From: Stratiolaelaps scimitus
Taxonomy: Eukaryota > Arthropoda > Arachnida > Mesostigmata > Laelapidae
Assembly: GCA_019614645.1 (NCBI GenBank)
Contig: JABWDB010000037.1
Span: 186,001-250,000 of the forward strand
Length of the DNA stretch: 64,000 bases
Direction: 5' to 3'
The notes beneath the pieces are model-generated. The model made no database searches. It worked only from the letters and a program-made list of their open reading frames with translations, and was not told where the DNA came from. This document shows positions 24,257 through 34,189 of this stretch, piece after piece (position 1 is the first letter of the stretch; each line of letters begins with the position of its first letter). A program made the translations under genes and the position numbers.

Positions 24257-24413
24257 TCAGCGCGGTGGCTTGGACGGCTAAGTCTCTGGCTATCGGAAGC
24301 CAGAGGCCGCAGGTTCGAGCCCCGCTGTGTGACACATAAGAGAGCTTAAGCATTGAAAAATTGCAGCTCCTTAAATAAACCAATAAAGATTTACCATTTA
24401 CCATTTACCATTT
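24257..24413 (+). repeat. SINE-A, best full-length copy
   Basis: The complete layout is TCAGCGCGGTGGCTTGG head; box A-like TGGCTTGGACGGCTAAGTC; box B GGTTCGAGCCCC; body (GTGACACATAAGAGA, TTAAGCATTG, TTGCAGCTCC); AAATAAACCAATAAAG; then three TTTACC-type units (ATTTACCATTTACC). It is tail-to-tail with the LINE fragment that follows. The RNA polymerase III boxes are seen directly; the tRNA of origin is not determined. Confidence 0.9.
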
Positions 24414-24533
24414 ATCAATAGGACATTATTTTCCATTTGCAATGCTCTCAAAAGCCTACTTTTTTACTATATTTCTTCTACGGGCTGACTCATATAAAAT
24501 AATAATAATTAACGCTGTATTTCAAAGGTCGGT

Positions 24534-25620
24534 TTAACAATATGTGGGTTGCCTGCCGTGTGTTTGCCAAGAAAAAGAAGCCATATATTGTGAAAGAGCT
24601 ACCACCCCTCTTTCACAATATATGGCTTCTTCTAGAGTTCGAGACACTCTCCCAAGAAATAAGTCATTTACACATTGTTTCTTAGCTATGAATTTAGGTA
24701 AAGCATTTATACCAGCTCTGGTAGTCGTCACAGACAGATCAAACATTGCACTCCTTAGCATGGGAAGATGTTTACCAATACAAATATATGTGCGCTTATC
24801 TATATTGTCAAATTTAGTCAATATTGGTATGATATTCACTTCCTCCCTCGTACATTGACATTTAAAAGCGACGCGTTTCCCGAATTTGTCCCCCACTTTT
24901 TGCAGCCTCTCTTTGTCCAGTTTTAATCCTGGGTGCCATACTGGCGCTGCATACGTCATAATGGGTTCAACATAAACCTTAAAAAGTTTAACAAATACGG
25001 CCGCGTCGTTCACCACGAAAGAACGTAATATCCAGTTCGTATGGCGCGTTGCACGAAGCACAACATCCGTAACATGATCAGTATATTTCAATGTGGTTAA
25101 GGTAATTACTCCTAAGTCGCGCATTGTTTCGGCAGAGAGCAGAGAATGTCCACCAATTCTATACACATGTTTGGGATTGCGGTAATATATACATTATGGA
25201 ATTTATGTGCATTGTGTGCATCAGGGGACATAATATCGTTCCCTGAGGACAGCCGGACGTCACTCGCACAGTGTTGGAGTATTTGCTGTTGACCCGCACC
25301 CTGAAGGTCCTGTCACTAAGAAAGTGTTTTATCCATCTCAGGAGAGGATCACCAACTCCGAAGAAAGGCAGGATCTTGAGGAGTTTCGAGTGAGTCATCC
25401 GTTCGAAGGCTGACTTGAAGTCGAAATAAACAACGTCGGAACGATTAGATCTATTGACATCCCTTGCCCAATCGAACTGCGTTTCTAGTAGTTGCAAGGT
25501 CGCACTCCTTCCTGGGCGGTGGGCGAATTGGGCGTTGAATATTAGGCTGTTGAAAGGATTCTCACAACCTGACTGTAAACTTGATAGATCAAACGAGAGG
25601 TTAAATCTGATTATATATAT
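24534..25620 (-). pseudogene. Non-LTR retrotransposon (CR1/Jockey-like) fragment, catalytic block deleted
   Basis: Two overlapping minus-strand frames make up this reverse transcriptase remnant. The upstream one (about 25620-25159) has the fingers/palm region: FNAQFAHRPGRS, VYFDFKSAFERM (motif A), LL-WI-HFLSDR and TSGCPQGTILCPL (motif B). The downstream one (25166-24534) has the post-palm region (RDLGV, VEPIMTYAAPVWHP). The roughly 80 residues normally between them, including the F/YADD active site, are absent. The frames change at about 25160, and the 5' side ends in a (TA)n at 25612-25627 with no endonuclease domain. The copy is therefore 5'-truncated, internally deleted and inactive. I place it in the CR1/Jockey group by the C-terminal pattern; another related clade is possible. 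Confidence 0.85.
24577..24629. repeat. Perfect 22-bp inverted repeat at the LINE 3' end
   Basis: 24577-24598 and 24608-24629 are perfect reverse complements (GAAGCCATATATTG... pairing with ...CAATATATGGCTTC) around a 9-base loop. It lies inside the 3' coding end of the LINE fragment and duplicates the bases encoding EEAIYCERG in inverted form. Confidence 0.9.
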
Positions 25621-27735
25621 ATATATATGTGCTCGCAGCAGCAGCAAAATGTGCTGAGTCAGTTGTCAGTCCCTATTCGAAAAAGCATCGATAACAGTCA
25701 GTATCTTCGCTGTGTTATGGTGATGCTCGTTGATTTGAGTACCGCTGTCGTATCCTAATATCTACAATCACCGATCAGTCGAGATTAAAGATTGTCTACT
25801 TCTCGAATTCTGGCAAAATAGGAGATTTTTATCAAGAACTTAGTATATATATATATATATATATGCGTTTCAGTGAACTCACACACAACTCCTGTGTGAA
25901 TGCTGTTGTACACAATGATTTGTGTCAATGTGGACCGCACGTGGGCGAACAGCACCCATTGTTTAGTGAACCCCCCTTTAATGAAACACAGATCTAGCTA
26001 ACTGGGTAACTCAGCTTGCTTTGGTGCAAGTATCGACGAGGGGGCTATGAACGGGCTTTAGCTTCGAGTTGTCAGATAGACTAGATATGTCAAGCTAACC
26101 CATCAGAGCTGCAAACTTCAAGGTTGCTGTCGATAGCCGGTGTTTCGTCGAATGCGTTCTACCCCGTTCGTATTGTAAGGGCGATTGTCGGCGACTACGA
26201 ACTCGCTTACAGATCATCTCAAGCGCAGAGCCTGTTCACTGGTGGTCTCGCAACATTTCGAGTTGTCGATCGAGTTGAGCAGTTGGGGAGGTTATCATCA
26301 GCCAACATCATCAGCCTTCCCTTTGTGAAACAGTATCCACTCTACCTTCCACTCTATTCATTCTCGCGCCCGACCTAACCTGTTCGTTCGATGGTTTCCC
26401 CTTCAACCGCTCGGCCTTTTAAAAGAAGAGAACCCGACCCTTGCCTTTCAAGGCAGCCACGGCAAAGCTCCCTATAACCCTTAAATAGCTAGGATACCAT
26501 ACTGTACTGCTATATAATCATAGCGTGTATCATCCCTTCAGCCTCTACATGCAGAGTCCTTAAATGGAGCCGCTGCATGAAGTGTTCCGCTCATCGCCGC
26601 CTATGGGGAGGATTCGACGATATAAGCCAGCGCGATGATACAACTTGAACAGTGGAGCATTTCACGAGCGAGTTTCAACTCTTAGAAAGGGATTTCGGAA
26701 AATACTGCACAGGTTTGTACAGGGTAGTCCTTGAAAACGGGGGACATTTAGTGATTTCGATATGGCGAGTTGCAGGCTCCTAGGATTAACCACTAAGAAA
26801 ATCGCAATACGATTACCAAATCGAAATTTCCTACAATTAACTACATCCCATATTCCATGCCTTGTTAAGTGTTGACATAATCATTATATAGCACAAATAG
26901 ATCCCGATTTCAATCGTTTGTCTGCTGCAACAGTGTGATCTGTTCAGTAGTAGTGGACTTTTGGATTGACGTCTAGTTTAGATACACTTCAGCATTGATT
27001 GCACTAGAACGATAGTTCTAATTGTAAAGATTTAATAGACGGAATCGTGGGGCGGAGTAGGAGAAAATCCCTTTTTCAATGCCCAAAAAAATCATTTCCA
27101 AGGAAGAATTGCCCTATTAGTTGAGCTACGAAAGTGATAATAATAATTATCATTATTATAACACTCATCATCAATATCATCATAGCTTTATTGGTATATC
27201 TGCAAGCACAAGACTGATTCGCGCGTTCTCCTTGGGACTGGAATTCTATTGTTCCAAGTCATCGTCGTTGGTGGTTCGCTTGCCTGGCGGAAATTATACA
27301 CCTGCGCAGTAGTTCTTAAAAAAAAGGTGAATTAAAGGTAAACTATATGCTTTGAGCCAAATAGGGATAAGGTAGAAGAGAGAGAGGAAATTATATGAGT
27401 CATTAATGATTTTGCTCAAATAAGACAGTCAAGGTCTTGTTAGGGTTATGCTAGGTCAGATGGTTTGGTATTTGGACGATGTTTGAAAGGCTGGGTAGCT
27501 TACACGATAAAACGTAATCCGGTTATGTTCTAAGGGTCTTGCAGTATTGCAGCGTTCTCCTTTCGGTGTTGCAGTATTAGGAAACCACAATTAACGAAAT
27601 GAGTAAAAATTTTGATGCACGCTTTTAAACCAAAAATAGAACCGATTCCGAGGGCAGATTTGATTTTGTTAAAGCTGAAGAAATCTCCTTTTTTTTGGGC
27701 CACATCTGAGATCATACCCCGAAGTAAATCTTCCG
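25621..27735. other. Intergenic DNA, no gene seen
   Basis: TA tracts lie at 25612-25627 and 25844-25864. Short open frames (26124-26378 and 27121-27312) have no recognisable product. The remainder is AT-rich and featureless to me. Confidence 0.4.
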
Positions 27736-27800
27736 GTAGTACTCTATATCTTTACAGAGTACTCTATATCTCTAGATCTTTACGGTAGTACTCTATATCT
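27736..27800. repeat. Short tandem array around TACTCTATATC
   Basis: Three copies of GTACTCTATATC-type units with variable spacers (TTTACAGA; TCTAGATCTTTACG). This array is the target next to which the poly(A)-tailed insertion ending at 28126 appears to have landed. Confidence 0.7.
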
Positions 27801-28126
27801 TCTACAGACACCCTATTGATCACAGTAGTTGTTCACAGACGGGAAGTGCACAGAGGTCTTGAGAGATTGGGAGAGAAGGGAAGCAGCTGAGAGTCAGCTA
27901 ACCACGTCATGTTCGTACGGTGAGGAGGATGTGTGGTGCTCGTGGCTGGGCTTGTACACATCTCACCACCCTTTACTGAAGTAATGCGATAAGCGATACC
28001 GGGAAGGGTGGTGCTGTTGAACATCGTCAACAGTTCCATAGGGGGGGCGGCCATGGTGTTGGCATGCATTAGCATGCCAACACCCCCCCCTTTAAAAAAA
28101 GAAAAAAAAAAAAAGTACTCTATATC
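27801..28126 (+). mobile_element. Poly(A)-tailed retroposed insert with 13-bp target duplication
   Basis: A GC-richer segment of about 300 bp ends in A7GA13 (28094-28114). It is immediately followed by AGTACTCTATATC, the same 13 bases that precede the insert at about 27787-27799. Poly(A) plus a flanking direct repeat is the signature of target-primed reverse transcription. The inserted sequence resembles none of the SINE families in this window, and its parent transcript is unknown. The long minus-strand frame across it is probably chance. Confidence 0.6.
28056..28083. repeat. 12-bp perfect hairpin in a G/C homopolymer setting
   Basis: GTGTTGGCATGC and GCATGCCAACAC pair around ATTA. Further out, a run of G (28041-28047) faces a run of C (28083-28090). 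It lies within the 3' end of the retroposed insert. Confidence 0.85.
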
Positions 28127-28294
28127 AATTCGAAACAGACAAAATACCTCGTGTCCCTGATACCCGTTATACATATATTAGCTCTTTCTGGACAAACATC
28201 GAATCTGAGGTCCGACTTCTACAAATGATGTTTTAGATTGGCGCGTGCGACAATAGGTGCAATGGACCGATATAGGATTTGTATGCAATTATGT

Positions 28295-28959
28295 AATAAA
28301 TAACATAGTTCTATGTGCCGTTAGTCGACCCAAGTAATATGGACGATCTCGACGTAATCCATCGCACAATTATTTCATTGCTAAGTTTTGTAATAAAGTC
28401 AATATTCAATATGTGTGAATATTAGTAACGTCGAAGTTAAGATCGGAGTATTTCAGTGATCACGTCAATTTTTTCTATTGGGTATCACGTACCTACGTTG
28501 CAGCGATGGCGTAGTTGCCCATACCGATTCGTAGCGTATTGTTTTGTTTTATTATGGTAATAGCAAGAGTAAACATTATGATTTGCCCTCACAGTGTAAT
28601 ACTAATATAATCGTTGCGAGGTTCCTCATCACGCGAACAACGAATATATTAGTATTACACTGTGAGGGCAAATCATAATGTTTACTCTTGCTATTACCAT
28701 AATAAAACAAAACAATACGCTACGAATCGGTATGGGCAACTACGCCATCGCTGCAACGTAGGTACGTGATACCCAATAGAAAAAATTGACGTGATCACTG
28801 AAATACTCCGATCTTAACTTCGACGTTACTAATATTCACACATATTGAATATTGACTTTATTACAAAACTTAGCAATGAAATAATAATGCGATGGATTAT
28901 GTCGCGATCGTCCATATTACTTGGGTCGACTAACGGCACATAGAACTATGTTATTTATT
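28295..28959. repeat. 665-bp near-perfect palindrome (inverted repeat, about 322-bp arms)
   Basis: Positions i and 57254-i pair across the whole interval: for example 28321-28329 TTAGTCGAC against 28925-28933 GTCGACTAA. I saw only about five mismatches, clustered near 28350-28375 and its partner, plus one near the centre. The spacer is about 21 nt (28617-28637). No indel separates the arms, and no open frame, poly(A) or target duplication is visible at the ends. A fold-back element, a hairpin-RNA source or an assembly fold-back artefact are all possible. Confidence 0.95.
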
Positions 28960-30855
28960 CATTTATAAAGGTGAGCGACAACTATACCTGCTGAACGTGA
29001 AATACATACAATAACAGTATCCCACATATATATATATATATATAAATGCCTCGCTTGGAGATGATCGTATTTGCTATTATAGATTTTGCTAGAATTTCGC
29101 TATATATATATATTGGTGTGGAAGCTCAAGCCGATAAACTACGGGGTTGCATCCACACTAATCCTTACTTAAAAAGCTTTTCGCGCCAAATCTATTCTCC
29201 AATGCTCCAATAATCATGCCCCATCCCCCTCCAAACAAATCAATCGTTAGTACCCCCAACGAACAGACTAGTGTATCCTCTGCCCATTGTATGATATGGC
29301 TAAACTAAACGAACTTTTGCAATAGAATAGACCGACGAATCTGCATAAGAACAGCCAACCATGCGGGTGTGCTAATATTTCTCTGTCTATTTTGGTATTC
29401 GAAAATTCGTTGTCTACCGAATAGACGAGGTGCGTTCAGGGCCCGCTTTAAAGGCGCATTGTATGAACTGACAATGGAAGCTCACGCCCGAAACTCGCCC
29501 TTTTGCAACGATACTTCTTTGTGGATACTCGACGATCTTCATACGGGTGTCGATAGTTGAGGCACCGCGGGTGACGCGTGCAGATCAGTTGACTTTTTCG
29601 CCTAGAAGTGGGGGTTTGAATCAGCTATCAGAGTATATATGGATTGCATTGGCAGCGTATGGCCGCGGAAAATGGTTAAAACGCCTGTGAACCAGTTAAC
29701 GGTAGAATCAGTGTGATCAATATTTAAGAACAAATAGGGACTATTCTAAAGAAAAAAAAAACAATTTCCGAGCCGATTCGTTACAGTCTTAAACGTTCAA
29801 CGTCCATAAAACTGCTTTCTGCATTGCAGTTTCATAAGGCGGACAGCCCTTACGAAATGCAAATGTGCAACGGGTGGGAATCGAACCCGGTCTGTGTGCA
29901 CCTACATCCGTCTCCTCCGATTGCAAGGTGGGCGCATACGAACTCACCACCATGCCACCGGGCTCGACAATGAGCAAATACTCTATTTAGCACAATACAT
30001 CCTACTGACTATCTCTAAGGACGCAATAGTTTGCGAAAAAATATGCCCATCTACCGAAACCTTGCCACCCCAGGAGTTACGGAGTAGTTCGCTATTTGTG
30101 ACTCGCTACATCGGGTTAGTGAGTTTAAGTTGATTTGAATTAATATTAAATCCGTCTTCGATCCACTTTTTCATAAAACAGTTGAAACTCCTAAGGTTAA
30201 AGGCTTTCGGGCTGACTCTCAGCCAACATTTAACGTCCACGGTAACTCCTATGGCATTTCCATTACAGGGGTGCGACAGTCAGCGAGTAGAGCGATCATA
30301 GTAGAACCAAATATATCAATGTAATCAAACATACATTGCTGATATGTTTGTTGATCAAATGCTCTCGAGTTGCCTCTGCTCATGCAATGTTTGGTAATAA
30401 TTTTAACTTCCAGCTCATACAGCGGAAATGATCCGGACGCCTATCACAAATTCAAAATGATCCAATTGAAGAAAGAAAGTGGAGTTCGTCCACGACGCTA
30501 CTCATTGTTCCATTCGTACCCGAGTCGGATAGCTTCGTGAAGTTTGAAGGTCGGCGAAGAGTGAAGAATTTACAGCTTCGATCTCTCTCTTCGTTTCGTC
30601 TCTGCTGGATCGGCTACTGCAGGAAAGCAGGTTTCTCTGATCCTGATTCGATCCACCCGGAAGTGATAGATCCATCTAAAGTTAGCTTTTTTTTTAGGAT
30701 ACCCAAAGTGCTCGAAGAGAAAAATCGTTTATAACTCGCTTACATTCGTGCTCTGTAGAGTGGAAGTCTATGTAAGGATTTGAGAGAGGCATAAGATGCG
30801 TGCGTCGTAAGAACGACGCTGGTTGGGTTTAGTAATAGTTAGCGTATGCGTTCTC
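28960..30855. other. Intergenic DNA with one SINE-C copy
   Basis: TA tracts lie at 29026-29043 and 29101-29113. The SINE-C copy is annotated separately. The remaining open frames (60-80 codons) have no supporting features. Confidence 0.4.
29858..29968 (-). repeat. SINE-C (tRNA-derived)
   Basis: The reverse strand reads GAGCCCGGTGGCATGGTGG head; box A-like TGGCATGGTGGTGAGTTCG; GTAGGTGCACAC; box B GGGTTCGATTCCCACC; then TTGCACATTTGCATTTCG. A second, shorter copy is at 39241-39290. It is distinct from SINE-A and SINE-B in both head and tail. Confidence 0.6.
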
Positions 30856-31398
30856 TCATAAGAGAGAGAGACTACTTTGGGACAACACTTGGTATCGCAG
30901 GTCGTCGGTATGTCCTTCTGCAAATCTGGATACGGCGGGCGACAACAACTCCAAATATCGAAAAGTGTTCTCGATATCGCGTTGTCCTTCTCGGCATAGC
31001 ATCTTGGTTGAGAAGCTGGCGATGAGCTGAGCTAAGCTGCCCCTTTCGTCGGTGATAATTGTATCAGCCACCATACGTGAAATGCATCTAAGAACAGACT
31101 TCTCTATGGATATCCTTAAAACAAGGAGGTCCCACATCCCTAGCGTACCCAAATCAGAAATAGCGCTGCCCTGTTGAATATTTATTTGGAAAATATTTGC
31201 AGTAAAAATTCGGTTGCACTTGGTTTTCCTGTGGCAGACAAGAACCTTTCTTCTAATATCTGTAGAAAATTTAATAATTAGTCTTCCCTCTGCGGGTACA
31301 ATGTCGCCCACGTTTATTAATTGAATAAACAATATTCTATTTCTGTTTGTATCTTTATTTTCATCATTTGGAGTTCGCAGGCTTCGCACGAGGGCCAT
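30856..31398 (-). CDS. Orphan 180-codon open frame, unrecognised
   Basis: An ATG-initiated, uninterrupted frame, unusually long for this AT-rich region. The composition is protein-like and not low-complexity (a basic N-terminal third, then SDLGTLGMWDLL, VADTIITDERGSLAQLI, STKMLCREGQRDIENTFRY), with no signal peptide or membrane segment. The last residues are encoded by a (GA)n microsatellite just before the stop, which suggests the original 3' end is lost. I do not recognise a family. It could be a single-exon gene, a retrocopy or an old endogenised viral fragment; the sequence alone does not decide. Confidence 0.3.
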   Translation of the reverse strand: MALVRSLRTPNDENKDTNRNRILFIQLINVGDIVPAEGRLIIKFSTDIRRKVLVCHRKTKCNRIFTANIFQINIQQGSAISDLGTLGMWDLLVLRISIEKSVLRCISRMVADTIITDERGSLAQLIASFSTKMLCREGQRDIENTFRYLELLSPAVSRFAEGHTDDLRYQVLSQSSLSLL

Positions 31399-34100
31399 TG
31401 CCCACCCATCATCTCCGACCTATTTAGGCAATACCACCAACGTGTATTCGTGGGTGAGATATATTTTTACGCCACTTTTTGAAACCTTAAGGTTAATGTT
31501 TTAGAATTGCTTTTTTAGCTTATTTTAGACTATTGCAACCGCAACTTTTGCACTATTCTCTCATTTTTTCGTAAAATTCGCCGCTCCCAAAATACGCTCC
31601 TAAAATTCGTAAATTTTCGTAAACTGCGAATTTGCGTCACCTCGAAGTTACTCACGTGAAATCGTGTCACGTCGCCAGCTCTGCCGTGTGACATGGGTTT
31701 AGAACATTTATGAATCCCAAACCCTCAAATAAACTTCACCGCTCTCACGCTAATCATCAATATATCCAACTCATTCTCCTTTCAAGACTAAATTAATCAC
31801 CGCGTTCCCTCGTCTGTTATTTATTTATATTGGAATAGTTCGTACACTACACTGCCGTTGACTTTCTTAGAAACGACTACTCTCCTCTGCCGACTGGGAG
31901 CTGTTCGTGCCATTACGCGGCTGTACCTATAAATGGCATAAGATAGTGAATACTGTCCGTCCATTTGCGACAGTGCAACATGAAAAGACGGCGTTCGCAG
32001 GGGTGATACATTTTTGTTAGTGGCGACTTCTTAAGAAGAATCGATAAAAAGAAGACAGTGTTCCGCCTAGGCGCGCGGAAAGCATAAGTCAAACGTTTTT
32101 CCCCGGTTCTTTGGTTACTCGCGGCCTGGCTGGCAAATCAAAAAGCAATTTTGACGCTCTATGACCTCAGCAATTCGAGGCAGGCAATTCTCCGAATTTG
32201 TAACAAAATTGAAAATCAATCGATGCAAACACGTGTGGACCTTTGCAGTTTGGCCAGCAGTGTCGCTTTCGCCCGGAGCAGCCGACGACACAAGGGAACC
32301 CCGAAGGAAGCATAAAAATCTTGATCTTCAAGCCCGAATCGGCTCTGGCTGCTATGAGAGACACCGAACCCGTTAGTGGCAGGTGCTCGCTCTATCAAGG
32401 AATAAAGGGGACCACTGCTTTCATAGATGAGACTCACTAAGGACTTCGCCTTGAATCTTTCATTTCGAACTCGTCCTTTCTATGACTCGCTCATGTAAAA
32501 GGGGAGCTCATCTAACTCTGGGTTCTGAGACATATAACAACATAATAACAGACGAATAGATTGAAGATTCCATCTGTGTTGCTTCACTAAAGAAGGGTTT
32601 CGATGGAAGGAATTTTTTTAGAGAAAAAATATATAAAAATTCAATCATCTTTACAAATATTATATACGGTACAAAGTAGGTGATAGGAAAGACAATGTAA
32701 CCACTGTTTTCTAATTTTTCAGATACCCTTATTAGTATCATCTCTCTCTCTCTCGTTTTTTTTGTTCACGGACAATAACGTGACCTGGATTGTGCACTAG
32801 AATGCCGTATTTCCATTTCTACAACAGGGATCTTTTGCATATCCACCATTAGAGTGTGATCGCTTCGCAGGTCAAGAGCCGAGACAGAGAGAGAGAGACA
32901 AGGCTGCTCCTACGAAGTAGCCGACCTGAGCCTTAAGTTTGATTTAACAGCTATCTATCTGTATGGATACATCGCCTTTGCAACGAGAGGCACAATCTCT
33001 TCAGTGGCAGCGCATTATAAATAGGCATGTAGCAGTTTTTTCGATTGCCACTGAGCAAGGTGATCACCTCTAACCTACAAGTTCTCATGCATAGAGATGC
33101 TGAATACGTAAATGTTCTCCTCTGCACGCTGTTGATGATAGCCAGGCCACAACAACGAAGACGGCGGCGGCGGTGATGATCTATGCATGTATCTATGCAT
33201 TGTAGTTGATATGTAATATGCTACGAACACGTTGTGTTCCCGATGGCGTTCGGGTGGCTTGTAAATCTACCGAACTCGATGAACCCCTCACCGCTCAGCT
33301 TTGGACACAGACTTTCTGCTGCTGCTGCTGCTGCTGCTCCTGTTGCTGGAGGCGGCGTTGGCGACGGCGGAGGAAGACGCTGAGGCCTCGGGTGTTCATT
33401 CGACATATGGGCACGTGGCAGTGTTTGAGCCCCAGTCGTATCGGGACCCCCCGTCAGAATGTTCCGAAGGATGAATATGTTTCATGAGCTGTGTTCAACA
33501 AATGGCCAATGGTAATAGTTAACGATTGTCTCCATTGACTTGAGATATCATATCGATTAGGTTCGATTTTTTCGAGTTTCACAGCTGTTTCTAGCTAAAC
33601 TTGTTAGATGGCATATTGTCACAGATGGTTTGCTTACTAAGTTTTCGGAAACAAAATTGGTTGCAGAATTGAACCTTGTCGATTCTTCTGCTAGGCAACT
33701 CTAGTTGATGCTAGAATTTTGTTAGATAAAATCGTTTAGTTTAAATCGCTTGTTTTTTTTTTAAGTTTTTAAACGAACATGATTACAAACCAGTATTAAT
33801 GACCCGTTGCTACATAAGAAACCATAGAACTGAGGCAATCGGCATAAGCTATATCTATTTGCTCACCTCTGAAAGGCTATGACGTCTGTATATAATATAG
33901 GGCTTGAGTAGTTACATTAGTGCCCTATTTGCGCGAAACATTTGTTCGAAAAATCGATTAACAGCACAGCGATCAGCCAAAGTTGAAAATTAAAATATGA
34001 TCTTCTTGCTTAGAAATGAGTATATTTATCTTTATGATTTGTTAACAGTTTTGCCGTTCTATGCCTGGTCATCTGGAGCGTAAGCGCGCTGAGCTCGTGA
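31399..34100. other. Intergenic DNA with a GC-richer island at about 33120-33480
   Basis: Short TTCGTAAA-type repeats lie near 31560-31630. A (CT)n is at 32741-32755 and a (GA)n at 32885-32899. The island at 33120-33480 contains GGCGGCGG and a CTG/CTC repeat (33318-33345) that yields poly-Cys or poly-Ala frames on the two strands. No gene is supported. Confidence 0.4.
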
Positions 34101-34120
34101 AATACGAGATGTTCGTTTTT

Positions 34121-34189
34121 CAATGAGATCCTGGTGAAGTTCACACCGCCGGCAGGACTGGTGGCGTGAAGTTCACCAGGATCTCATTG
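34121..34189. repeat. 24-bp inverted repeat hairpin
   Basis: 34121-34144 (CAATGAGATCCTGGTGAAGT...) and 34166-34189 pair with a single G/G mismatch around a 21-nt GC-rich loop. It is not part of any repeat family seen here. The stem length is in the range of small-RNA precursors, but no function is shown. Confidence 0.85.

Noticed and set aside
24280..24335. Possible genuine tRNA gene at a box A/box B pair
   Set aside because: No cloverleaf or acceptor stem is evident, and the same sequence recurs with a shared body and tail, so it is a SINE head.
27833..28174. 113-codon minus frame
   Set aside because: It is antisense to the poly(A)-tailed retroposed insert, with its poly-Phe stretch coming from the A tail.
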